A stretch of 7,110 bases of DNA, from positions 1-7,110 of the forward strand of contig JAFLTK010000153.1 of the NCBI GenBank assembly GCA_022511505.1. Direction: 5' to 3'. Source of the DNA: Muribaculaceae bacterium (GTDB lineage: Bacteria; Bacteroidota; Bacteroidia; Bacteroidales; Muribaculaceae). A program made the position numbers and the translations under genes. How positions within the stretch are numbered: position 1 is the stretch's first letter; each line of letters begins with the position of its first letter. Below the pieces are notes generated by a model, which was given only the letters and a program-made list of their open reading frames with translations, searched no databases and had not been told where the DNA came from. Of this stretch, positions 1-6,219 are shown piece by piece.

Positions 1-1028
1 TCGTGACCAACACCGAGAAGATGGAGTGTGAGATGGACTCTCCCTTCGTCCTCATCTATGACAAGAAGATTTCCAATCTGAAGGATATGCTCCCCATCCT
101 CGAGGCTACCGCCCAGAGCGGCCGTCCGTTGCTGATTGTCGCCGAGGATGTTGACCAGGAAGCGCTTGCCACCCTCGTTGTCAACCGCCTGCGCGGTTCG
201 CTGAAGATTTGCGCCGTTAAGGCTCCCGGTTTCGGTGACCGTCGCAAGGAAATGCTTGAGGATATCGCCGTATTGACCGGCGGCGTCGTTGTCTCTGAAG
301 AGAAAGGCATGAAACTCGAGGGCACAACCCCCGATATGCTTGGCCGCGCAGAGAAAATCACCGTCAACAAGGAGAACACCACCATTGTCAACGGTGCCGG
401 CTCAAAAGAAGCCATCGCCGCCCGCGTTGCTCAAATCAAGGCCCAAATCGAGCAGACCAAGAGCGACTATGACCGCGAGAAACTTCAGGAGCGTCTTGCC
501 AAACTTGCCGGCGGCGTTGCCGTTCTCCACATCGGCGCACCCAGCGAGGTTGAGATGAAAGAAAAGAAAGACCGTGTTGACGACGCCCTCAGCGCAACTC
601 GTGCCGCGATTGCCGAAGGTATCGTTCCCGGCGGTGGCGTTGCCTACATTCGCTGCGTTGCCGCTCTCGATGACCTCAAGGGCGAGAACGAAGACGAAAC
701 AACCGGTATTCACATCGTGCGTCGCGCCATCGAGGAGCCTATGCGTCAGATTGTTGCCAACGCCGGCGTCGAAGGAGCCGTCGTTGTGCAGAAAGTCAAA
801 GAAGGCAAGGGCGACTTCGGTTACAACGCCCGCACAGGCGTCTATGAAAACCTCATGGCCGCCGGCGTTATCGACCCCGCCAAGGTTACTCGCGTAGCCC
901 TCGAAAACGCTGCCTCTATTGCCGGTATGTTCCTGACAACCGAGTGTGTCATCGCCGACAAGAAAGAGGAGAATCCCGCGCCTGCAATGCCCGCCGGTGG
1001 CATGGGCGGAATGGGCGGCATGATGTAA
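1..1028 (+). CDS. groL: Chaperonin GroEL (60 kDa, Cpn60), C-terminal part, 5' end cut by the window edge
   Basis: Cytoplasmic chaperonin. Two stacked seven-subunit rings enclose unfolded proteins under a GroES lid and use ATP to drive folding. The visible 341 residues match E. coli GroEL from about residue 205 on, so about 204 residues lie outside the window. The GTG at position 3 is an internal valine codon, not a start. Apical-domain helices H and I, which bind substrate and GroES, are present (residues 25-40 and 52-65 of the fragment), with L30, L33, E34, L55, V59 and V60 matching E. coli L234, L237, E238, L259, V263 and V264. The catalytic aspartate (E. coli D398) is D194 in VDDALSATRAA, followed by the PGGG turn at 209-212. 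D291 matches ATP-contacting D495. The protein ends in the usual GGMGGMGGMM tail at a TAA. Nothing suggests a pseudogene. groS is normally just upstream but cannot be seen here. Identification is essentially certain. Confidence 0.98.
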   Translation, partial: VTNTEKMECEMDSPFVLIYDKKISNLKDMLPILEATAQSGRPLLIVAEDVDQEALATLVVNRLRGSLKICAVKAPGFGDRRKEMLEDIAVLTGGVVVSEEKGMKLEGTTPDMLGRAEKITVNKENTTIVNGAGSKEAIAARVAQIKAQIEQTKSDYDREKLQERLAKLAGGVAVLHIGAPSEVEMKEKKDRVDDALSATRAAIAEGIVPGGGVAYIRCVAALDDLKGENEDETTGIHIVRRAIEEPMRQIVANAGVEGAVVVQKVKEGKGDFGYNARTGVYENLMAAGVIDPAKVTRVALENAASIAGMFLTTECVIADKKEENPAPAMPAGGMGGMGGMM

Positions 1029-1074
1029 TCTCCACGCTCCAATTTAGCAATCCATCAATCCCGATGGCACTCAC

Positions 1075-1110
1075 AAAAAAGCACTCGCTTCCCGAGCGGG
1101 TGCTTTTTTT
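1075..1110 (+). terminator. Intrinsic terminator of groL
   Basis: A GC-rich stem starts 52 bases after the groL stop. GCACTCGCT (1081-1089) pairs with AGCGGGTGC (1095-1103) through one T-G wobble, around a 5-base TCCCG loop. Seven T residues follow (1104-1110). Six A residues (1075-1080) precede the stem and can pair with the T tract, so the hairpin is nearly symmetric. It could also stop transcripts arriving from the minus strand. Confidence 0.9.
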
Positions 1111-1154
1111 CGGCACCCCGGTTTGTTTCATGTTGAAACGAAGAGGGTGATCAC

Positions 1155-1187
1155 AAAAAGACCTTGGGCGCGATGCTCAAGGTCTTT
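1155..1187 (-). terminator. Intrinsic terminator for the minus-strand thioredoxin-like gene
   Basis: A 13-bp stem is formed by 1157-1169 and 1175-1187, all Watson-Crick except one G-T pair, with a 5-base loop (1170-1174). On the minus strand it is followed by a run of five T (complement of A1155-A1159). It lies 49 bases past the stop codon of the minus-strand gene. Orientation and T tract make it the natural terminator for that gene, facing the groL terminator. Confidence 0.8.
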
Positions 1188-1215
1188 CTAATCGGTACTT
1201 TGAATTTTGATTTGA

Positions 1216-1238
1216 AAGAAACCATCACACGGTTTCTT
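1216..1238 (-). terminator. Stem-loop overlapping the stop codon of the thioredoxin-like gene
   Basis: AAGAAACC (1216-1223) pairs perfectly with GGTTTCTT (1231-1238) around a 7-base loop. On the minus strand the hairpin begins within the TAA stop codon (1237-1239). Only a short T-rich run follows (CTTTC), so it is at best a weak terminator. It may instead protect the mRNA 3' end, with the stronger hairpin at 1155-1187 acting as backup. The structure is plain from the sequence; its role is inferred. Confidence 0.4.
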
Positions 1239-1731
1239 AAATCTCATTTACAATCTTGTCAAGCTGTTGCTTGGTAGGATTCACTGCTACTATCATTCCC
1301 TGTGGGTTGATGAGGTAACTCTTAAGGGTGCCGTCAAGGTGATAGAGCGTCTTGATTTTGGCTTGCTCGTGTTGAGATGGATTCACGTGCGTTCCTCGTT
1401 GAAGATTGTCGATGCGTTTAATCTGCTCAAACAGGGTAGCATTTTCGTCAAGATTGACGGCGAGCAACTCGACTTTTTCCTCACCGGCGTTGCCGGCAAT
1501 TGATTCAAACTGATTGACAGTCATTCTTGACTCGGGATTTGTTGAATTCCAGAAGGTCAAGAGGATGTATCGTCCTTTCATGTCGGCAAGTGAAACCGCT
1601 CCATCGTCGGTGTGCACTGTAAATTGCGGGGCTTTGAAACCCTCGCTTGCCTCATAAACTCGCCCGGTGTGGGCCGATACCGTCATCAGAAAAATCGCGA
1701 AGAGCGCAAGGAGCGTCTTTGTTTTTTTCAT
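1237..1731 (-). CDS. Secreted thioredoxin-fold protein (TlpA/AhpC-like) lacking catalytic cysteines
   Basis: 164 residues. The N-terminus is a Sec signal peptide: MKKTK, a hydrophobic core to about residue 18, and likely cleavage after VSA (18-20). The mature protein should therefore act in the periplasm or beyond. From about residue 31 the order is that of a TlpA/AhpC-TSA thioredoxin fold: APQFTVHTDDGAVSLADMKGR (34-54), the strand YILLTFW (55-61), then the active-site position, and SYLINPQGMIVAVNP near the C-terminus (138-152). Where active members have CGPC after FWxSW, this one has NPES (65-68). There is no cysteine anywhere, and the residue aligned with the conserved cis-proline appears to be L136. 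Disulfide exchange by the usual mechanism is therefore not possible; a binding or scaffolding role is an inference. The ATG at 1731 is chosen because it directly precedes the signal peptide and a stop lies 21 bases upstream in frame. No Shine-Dalgarno is visible, as is usual in Bacteroidota. It is probably co-transcribed with the small open frame at 1760-1837. Confidence 0.85.
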   Translation of the reverse strand: MKKTKTLLALFAIFLMTVSAHTGRVYEASEGFKAPQFTVHTDDGAVSLADMKGRYILLTFWNSTNPESRMTVNQFESIAGNAGEEKVELLAVNLDENATLFEQIKRIDNLQRGTHVNPSQHEQAKIKTLYHLDGTLKSYLINPQGMIVAVNPTKQQLDKIVNEI

Positions 1732-1739
1732 TAAACTGC

Positions 1740-1850
1740 GTGTTAAATTCTACATGAAGTCATAGTTGACTGCCTTTCGCAGTAGTCTCAATGACTTTGC
1801 CGATTTTCGGCGTCACGAGGACCTCTGTCACTCGCATTTAACTTTAACAC
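1740..1850 (-). promoter_or_regulatory. Structured leader region of the thioredoxin-like gene
   Basis: The predicted transcript has a leader of about 115 nucleotides, much longer than those predicted for the other promoters here. On the RNA strand it contains a two-part hairpin: AGTCAT/ATGACT (1796-1791 with 1763-1758), then an internal loop, then ACTGC-GAAAG-GCAGT (1783-1769). A smaller CCGA/TCGG hairpin lies at 1800-1810. GTGTTAAA at the extreme 5' end (1850-1843) is complementary to TTTAACAC (1747-1740), eight bases before the start codon. Because a 25-codon open frame occupies most of the leader, the hairpins may be incidental. I recognise no known riboswitch. Confidence 0.3.
1760..1837 (-). 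CDS. Possible small protein or leader peptide, 25 residues
   Basis: An ATG-to-TGA frame of 25 codons begins MRVTEVLVTPKIGK and ends TTAKGSQL. A stop codon directly precedes the ATG, so the frame is bounded. Three things favour it. The ATG falls about 10 bases after the transcription start expected from the strong promoter at 1853-1884. The GC-richer stretch between AT-rich flanks coincides with the frame. The codons resemble those of the neighbouring genes (GTC, CTC, GGC, ATC, CCG). The peptide has no signal sequence, no membrane segment and no cysteine. It is slightly basic, with a beta-prone VTEVLV stretch. It ends 28 bases before the thioredoxin-like start, so the two would form one operon. 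It has no run of a single amino acid as classical attenuator peptides do. I do not recognise the family, and frames of this length arise by chance, so confidence is moderate. Confidence 0.4.
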   Translation of the reverse strand: MRVTEVLVTPKIGKVIETTAKGSQL

Positions 1851-1852
1851 TG

Positions 1853-1884
1853 CAAAAGTACAAATTTCTTTCGTTACGCCCAAA
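1853..1884 (-). promoter_or_regulatory. Bacteroidota-type promoter for the small frame and thioredoxin-like gene
   Basis: On the minus strand TTTG (1884-1881), exactly 20 bp, then TACTTTTG (1860-1853) match the Bacteroidota sigma-ABfr consensus of a TTTG box at -33 and TAnnTTTG at -7. The expected start is near 1846-1848, just ahead of the 25-codon frame. The TTTG/20/TAnnTTTG architecture recurs in the parC promoter of this window. Confidence 0.75.
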
Positions 1885-2019
1885 TCGTTTGTGGCTCAAC
1901 ATCACCAAATTAGGCTTGCCGATATGTCTAAAGTCCGCATAGATAGGGAGTTTTGGGGCGGTTGTTAAATTTGTTAAAATTTTCCTATTTTATGTTTTAT
2001 AGCATGTTTTTGGCCGTTT

Positions 2020-3027
2020 TTAGGGGTTGTAACCGGCTGTGGCAAGTACACCCGGGGAGGCGTAAAACTCGGGGGAAAGCACCTGCTCGAGGGTTGCCTC
2101 GGGGTTGTTTTTGAGGTAGGAGGCAACGATGCGATAACCGATGTAGGTGCCGATGCGACCCGGCGCGTCGGGGTGTATGATAGGTGTATTGGGTGCCGGG
2201 AGTGTCAAGCGGTCACCGATTGCCGGGTCGGTTGAGAATATCATTTGGTCTGCTACCATCTTCTGCCAGATTTGCTTCTCATTCTCGTCGGCCCATCTCA
2301 ATTGGTCGTCGGTCATGTTTAAAGTTTCGGCAAGCGAAGCCTTGTCGACAATCTTCTGCATAGCCATCGTGAGGGCGCCGTTGTAGACCATTCGAGTGAG
2401 AGCCGTGTTCTGTTCGCCGGGCTGAAACGGGTAGGCCGTTGCCACGAGGGCTTCGATGACGTTGTAGGGCAGGCGTCGGGGGGTCTTGCCGAGGCGTTGG
2501 TAGTTGTACATGCTATTATATCCATCAAACTCCGCGCCCAGAAAATGGTTTAGCCCTATAAACATTATATCGTCAACGGTCAATATCCAGCGGTCTTTGA
2601 CGGGATAGATTATGCCATAAAGACGAGGAATCGGAATTTGCGGCAATTCGCGGTTCATGTTGGCGAAAGCAAGGCCCAGCGCTATTTCTACCGAGTCAAC
2701 CGTGGCGGCAGGTAGAAGGCTGTCGACTGCTTGCGAGAAAATGACGGTCGATGGACGCTGACTCAGAGAGCGCAGGGTAGGTGAGTCGGTCAAATCCTCG
2801 TTGTAAATGACCGATAGGGCCTCGAGCGCTTCGCGATTGCTGTCGATGAAGGCAACGCGAGTCGTATCCGGCATCAGGTCGAAAGCCTCGATTTGCTTAT
2901 AGAGGGGAGCGATTTCGGCTTTGGGGACGTTTTCAGTTGATGTGGCGGTTTCAGAGGTCTGCTTTTGACAACCGACGAGCGAGACCATAGCAATGGCGAG
3001 CACCGGGAGGATATAACGACGTGTCAT
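2020..3027 (-). CDS. gldB: GldB-family gliding-motility-related lipoprotein
   Basis: 335 residues. MTRRY, a hydrophobic stretch and the lipobox LVGC give a lipidated cysteine at C20. The Ser/Thr-rich tether after it has no obvious acidic surface-export signal, so a periplasm-facing anchor seems likelier. The rest resembles GldB of Bacteroidota: IEAFDLMPD near the N-terminus (47-54), IMFIGLNHFLGAEFDGY in the middle (154-170), W245, NE (249-250), IW (253-254) and FSTDP (264-268), and the signature GRIGTYIGYRIVASYLKNNP (290-309). There is no HExxH zinc-protease motif. In Flavobacterium johnsoniae GldB is a lipoprotein required for gliding; homologs also occur in non-gliding Bacteroidales, where the role is unclear. 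The ATG at 3027 is supported by the signal peptide directly behind it. No other gld or type IX secretion gene is in view. It is divergent from the LptD gene. I see no clear terminator after it, so read-through toward the downstream minus-strand genes is possible. Family assignment is from remembered motifs. Confidence 0.82.
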   Translation of the reverse strand: MTRRYILPVLAIAMVSLVGCQKQTSETATSTENVPKAEIAPLYKQIEAFDLMPDTTRVAFIDSNREALEALSVIYNEDLTDSPTLRSLSQRPSTVIFSQAVDSLLPAATVDSVEIALGLAFANMNRELPQIPIPRLYGIIYPVKDRWILTVDDIMFIGLNHFLGAEFDGYNSMYNYQRLGKTPRRLPYNVIEALVATAYPFQPGEQNTALTRMVYNGALTMAMQKIVDKASLAETLNMTDDQLRWADENEKQIWQKMVADQMIFSTDPAIGDRLTLPAPNTPIIHPDAPGRIGTYIGYRIVASYLKNNPEATLEQVLSPEFYASPGVLATAGYNP

Positions 3028-3245
3028 TTTCTTGAATTATGGGGTAAAATTATGCTTATAGGAGTAAGATTAAGCCCTTTTGGGAAATCTTTATCGCAAA
3101 TTTACTCAATTTTGTCTTTTCAGTGTAGTTTATCAAACAAAAATTTAGGATTAATTGGTAGATTCATGGGCTATCAAACAACGGTTCATGGTGTGAATTT
3201 GTGTTATAATGTAGCGGGGAGGGGGTAAAGAGACGAAATTATTTG
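3028..3245. other. AT-rich divergent intergenic region
   Basis: This stretch lies between the divergent GldB-like and LptD genes. Apart from the candidate -7 box at 3097-3104 it shows nothing I can identify. There is a G-rich patch at 3214-3225 just ahead of the lptD promoter, no hairpin with a T tract, and no convincing small gene. Confidence 0.5.
3097..3104 (-). promoter_or_regulatory. Candidate -7 element for the GldB-like gene
   Basis: The minus strand reads TAAATTTG, matching TAnnTTTG. No TTTG box occurs at 19-21 bp spacing; the nearest is 29 bp away (3134-3137). If used, it would give a leader of about 60-65 bases. AT-rich DNA produces such matches easily, so this is tentative. Confidence 0.35.
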
Positions 3246-3253
3246 TATCTTTG
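3246..3253 (+). promoter_or_regulatory. -7 element of the lptD promoter
   Basis: TATCTTTG followed by CA is a very typical Bacteroidota -7 box. At the -33 position there is only a G run (3221-3225) in place of TTTG, so either the promoter is of reduced strength or an activator helps. The expected start, about 3258-3260, gives a leader of only 17-19 bases to the TTG at 3277, which supports that start. Confidence 0.65.
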
Positions 3254-3276
3254 CACCAACTTTTGTAACCGACATT

Positions 3277-6216
3277 TTGACAAGGAATTCTCTATATATA
3301 TTACTGACTGTTTTCATTGGCTTTTTTGCGGCCGCCGCCACGCTTAATATGGCGGTCAATGAGCCTGTGAATGAGGAGGTTGCGGTTGATACATTGTCAG
3401 CCGCCGGGGATTCTTTGCTCGAAAAAGTTATCCAACAGATTGCTCGCGATAGCGTTGAGGAGGTTGAGCCTGATACAGTCCCTTCTGCTCAACCGGCTGA
3501 TTCAGTGTCGATTAATGACACAATGGAGATGGCGGTTGACTCTGTTGCCGAACCCGACTCGATTCAGGCCGAGATTCATGAACTGAACACTGACTCGATT
3601 GCAGCGACAATTGCCCGACGCCGAAACCGTCGCAATCTCTCTCGCCGACAGATTAATACCGAGCCCGGTGGCGACCGCATTCGTCGCGTCAAGGAGGACC
3701 TTGACAATACCGTCGATTTTACAGCCACCGATTCGATGAAACTTATTGGACGCACACGTGCTATAATGTATGGTCCGAGCAAAGTTACCTACGGCTCTAT
3801 TGGTCTGGATGCCAACTCGATAGACATGGACCTATCGTCGAGTACGGTCTATGCCGTCGGTGTTCCCGACTCGACAGGCGAGGTTACCGGTGCGCCGGTA
3901 TTCACCGACAACGGCACTTCCTACGAGTCCAAAACCATGGATTATAACTTTAAGACCGGAAAGGGCTTTATCACTGACATTATTACCGAACAGGGCGAAG
4001 GTTATCTAACCGGTGGCACGACTAAAAAGGTTGACGAAAACACTTTCTATATCGAAAACGGCCGATACACCACCTGTGACGACCATGACGACCCCCACTT
4101 TTGGATTCAGGTGACTAAGGCCAAGATGCGTCCCAAGAAGGATGTTGTCTCGGGTCCGGCCTATATGGTGCTTGCCGGATTGCCGTTGCCAATTGCCGTC
4201 CCGTTTGGGTACTTCCCGTTTACCGACAAGTATTCGTCAGGTATCATAGTCCCTTCATTTGGTGACGATTACAATCGCGGCTTCTATCTTAGTAACGGCG
4301 GTTACTACTTTGCGATTAACGACAACATCGACGTTGCGCTGACCGGCGAGCTGTACACCAAGGGCTCTTGGGGCATCCAAGCGCGGTCCAACTATGTAAA
4401 GCGATATAAGTTCAACGGCAACTTCAACATCTCTTTCCTTAAATCGATTTATGGCGACAAGGGCGCTCCCGACTATTCGGCACAAACTAACTTTCAGATT
4501 GTGTGGTCTCACACCCAAGACGCAAAGGTCAACCCAAACCTGACATTCTCGTCAAGCGTCAACTTTGCCACCTCGGGCTATTCGCGCAACGACCTGAGCA
4601 GTTACTACAACTCGTCGTTTACCGAAAATACCAAGAGTAGTACGGTCAACATGACCTATCGCTTCCCGGGTACAAAATGGTCACTGTCAACCACTGCCAA
4701 TATTTCGCAACGCACTCAGGACTCGACGCTGACCGTCTCTTTCCCCAACGTTACCATCACTATGTCACAGTTGGCACCGTTCAAGCGCAAGCGTGCCGTC
4801 GGCGCCGAGCGGTGGTATGAAAAAATAAAAATCAGTTACACGGGTATATTCAATAACTCGCTGACAGCCCAACAGAATCAGTTTTTCAAGAAAAGCCTTG
4901 TAAAAGACTGGCGCAACGGCATGAAACACACGCTTCCTGTCTCGGCTACGTTCAACATGTTTAAGTACATAAACATGACTCCGAGCGTTACTGTGACCGA
5001 CCGCATGTACACATCAAAGGTGCGCCGCCAGTGGGACCCCAACGCCTCGGCCGAGATATGTGACACGACCTATAACTTTTACAACGTTTGGGACTTTAAC
5101 GCCTCACTATCGTTCGACACCAAGGTCTATGGTTTCTACAAACCACTTCCCTTCCTTGGCGATCGCGTCAAGATGATTCGCCACGTGTTGACGCCGACCG
5201 TCGCGCTCTCGGGTGCGCCTGACTTTGGCTCCTCGTTCTTTGGCTACTACGGTCACTATGACTACACCGACCCCAACGGCAATCAAATCACGCGCCAATA
5301 CTCCTATTTTCCCAACGCGCTTTTTGGTGTCCCCGGCTCGGGACGACAAGGAAACGTGTCGGTCACGCTTGCCAACAACCTCGAGATGAAAGTGCGCTCT
5401 GACAACGATTCCATCGGCGAAAAGAAGATTTCGCTTATCGAGAACTTCAGCCTGTCACAGAGTTATAACTTTGCGGCCGACTCGATGAATTGGAGTAACT
5501 TGAACACGTCAATCATGTTGCGTCTTGTCAAGAACTTCAACCTGAACCTGTCGGCAACGTGGGATGTCTATACCTATCAACTCAACGAGGCCGGTAATCC
5601 CGTTCGCGTCAATATTCCACGCTGGAAGGTTGGCAAAGGCTGGGGACGGTTGTCAAGTACCGGCACGTCATTTTCCTACACCTTCAGTCAGGATACATTC
5701 AAGAAAAAGAAAGACAAGAAGAAACAGACTGAGGACCAACAATTTGCGGCGGCTACGAGCGACTATCAGAGCCGCGACGCGTCCCAATTGGGCGATGGTG
5801 ACGACGCTTCGGCAGGAGGCGGCTTGGTGATGAATCGCGACGGCTATATGAAATGGGAAGTCCCATGGAGTCTGACCTTCAACTACTCGGTCAACTATGG
5901 CTACGGCGAGTTTGACAAGAAGAAGATGGAATACAAAGGACGAATAACCCAGAACCTCAGCTGCTCGGGTAACATACGCCCTACCCAAAACTGGAGTTTC
6001 TCGTTCACGGCCAGTTATAACTTCGATACCCACAAACTTGCATATATGAACTGCAATCTGTCGCGCGACCTTCACTGCTTCACCATGAGCGCAAGTTTTG
6101 TCCCCGTCGGTCCCTACAAAAGTTTCAACTTCCACATTGCCGTCAAGTCGTCGCTATTGAGCGACCTCAAGTATGACAAGCGCTCCTCGGTTCAAAACGG
6201 CATCATCTGGTATTAG
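3277..6216 (+). CDS. lptD: LptD-like LPS-assembly outer-membrane protein (OstA family)
   Basis: 979 residues, within the large size range of Bacteroidota LptD-like proteins. LptD is the outer-membrane barrel that, with lipoprotein LptE, receives lipopolysaccharide from the periplasmic Lpt bridge and inserts it into the outer leaflet. Order of parts: signal peptide (1-22); linker with repeated D-[S/T]-hydrophobic triplets (37-108); arginine cluster (114-124); OstA-like jellyroll (about 147-300); then the beta-barrel to the end. The most diagnostic stretch is ENGRYTTCDDHDDPHFWIQV (260-279) with GLPLPIAVPFGYFPF (301-315). Alternating polar/aromatic strands fill the rest, and the protein ends NGIIWY with a terminal aromatic residue typical of outer-membrane barrels. 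A Lys-rich, Gly/Asp-rich insert at 808-855 probably forms a loop. Cysteines are C267, C595, C896, C926 and C934. The start is TTG: the frame is open upstream only to 3229 and has no ATG there, and the first in-frame ATG (residue 25) would remove the signal peptide. No Shine-Dalgarno is seen. Confidence 0.9.
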   Translation: MTRNSLYILLTVFIGFFAAAATLNMAVNEPVNEEVAVDTLSAAGDSLLEKVIQQIARDSVEEVEPDTVPSAQPADSVSINDTMEMAVDSVAEPDSIQAEIHELNTDSIAATIARRRNRRNLSRRQINTEPGGDRIRRVKEDLDNTVDFTATDSMKLIGRTRAIMYGPSKVTYGSIGLDANSIDMDLSSSTVYAVGVPDSTGEVTGAPVFTDNGTSYESKTMDYNFKTGKGFITDIITEQGEGYLTGGTTKKVDENTFYIENGRYTTCDDHDDPHFWIQVTKAKMRPKKDVVSGPAYMVLAGLPLPIAVPFGYFPFTDKYSSGIIVPSFGDDYNRGFYLSNGGYYFAINDNIDVALTGELYTKGSWGIQARSNYVKRYKFNGNFNISFLKSIYGDKGAPDYSAQTNFQIVWSHTQDAKVNPNLTFSSSVNFATSGYSRNDLSSYYNSSFTENTKSSTVNMTYRFPGTKWSLSTTANISQRTQDSTLTVSFPNVTITMSQLAPFKRKRAVGAERWYEKIKISYTGIFNNSLTAQQNQFFKKSLVKDWRNGMKHTLPVSATFNMFKYINMTPSVTVTDRMYTSKVRRQWDPNASAEICDTTYNFYNVWDFNASLSFDTKVYGFYKPLPFLGDRVKMIRHVLTPTVALSGAPDFGSSFFGYYGHYDYTDPNGNQITRQYSYFPNALFGVPGSGRQGNVSVTLANNLEMKVRSDNDSIGEKKISLIENFSLSQSYNFAADSMNWSNLNTSIMLRLVKNFNLNLSATWDVYTYQLNEAGNPVRVNIPRWKVGKGWGRLSSTGTSFSYTFSQDTFKKKKDKKKQTEDQQFAAATSDYQSRDASQLGDGDDASAGGGLVMNRDGYMKWEVPWSLTFNYSVNYGYGEFDKKKMEYKGRITQNLSCSGNIRPTQNWSFSFTASYNFDTHKLAYMNCNLSRDLHCFTMSASFVPVGPYKSFNFHIAVKSSLLSDLKYDKRSSVQNGIIWY

Positions 6217-6219
6217 TTT

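Noticed and set aside
3..5. GTG as a possible gene start at the left edge
   Set aside because: The protein aligns with the middle of GroEL here and the valine is an internal apical-domain residue; the true start lies upstream of the window.
1124..1140. parS-like palindrome: TGTTTCA, a 3-base centre, then TGAAAC
   Set aside because: It resembles the ParB site TGTTTCACGTGAAACA, but the centre is one base longer and the CACGTG core is disrupted. It is a single copy in a terminator-rich gap, so it is better seen as a chance short hairpin.
1064..1150. 28-codon frame on the plus strand after groL
   Set aside because: It runs straight through the groL terminator stem and T tract, lacks a promoter, and part of its sequence is dictated by the hairpin.
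1964..1980. GTTAAATTT and GTTAAAATTTT near-repeat upstream of the thioredoxin-like promoter
   Set aside because: Short, imperfect and in AT-rich intergenic DNA. It shows no hairpin or promoter relation that would set it apart from chance.
3205..3210. TATAAT hexamer upstream of lptD
   Set aside because: Bacteroidota promoters use TAnnTTTG rather than the E. coli -10 box, and a better -7 element lies at 3246-3253. It is likely chance in AT-rich DNA.
3053..3228. 58-codon plus-strand frame in the divergent intergenic region
   Set aside because: It is the tail of an open stretch antisense to the start of the GldB-like gene. It has AT-driven codons unlike the neighbours, no promoter in front, and overlaps the region needed for gldB transcription.
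5668..6135. 155-codon minus-strand frame within lptD
   Set aside because: It is entirely antisense to well-conserved barrel sequence, with no promoter or recognisable protein. It is a composition shadow of the real gene.
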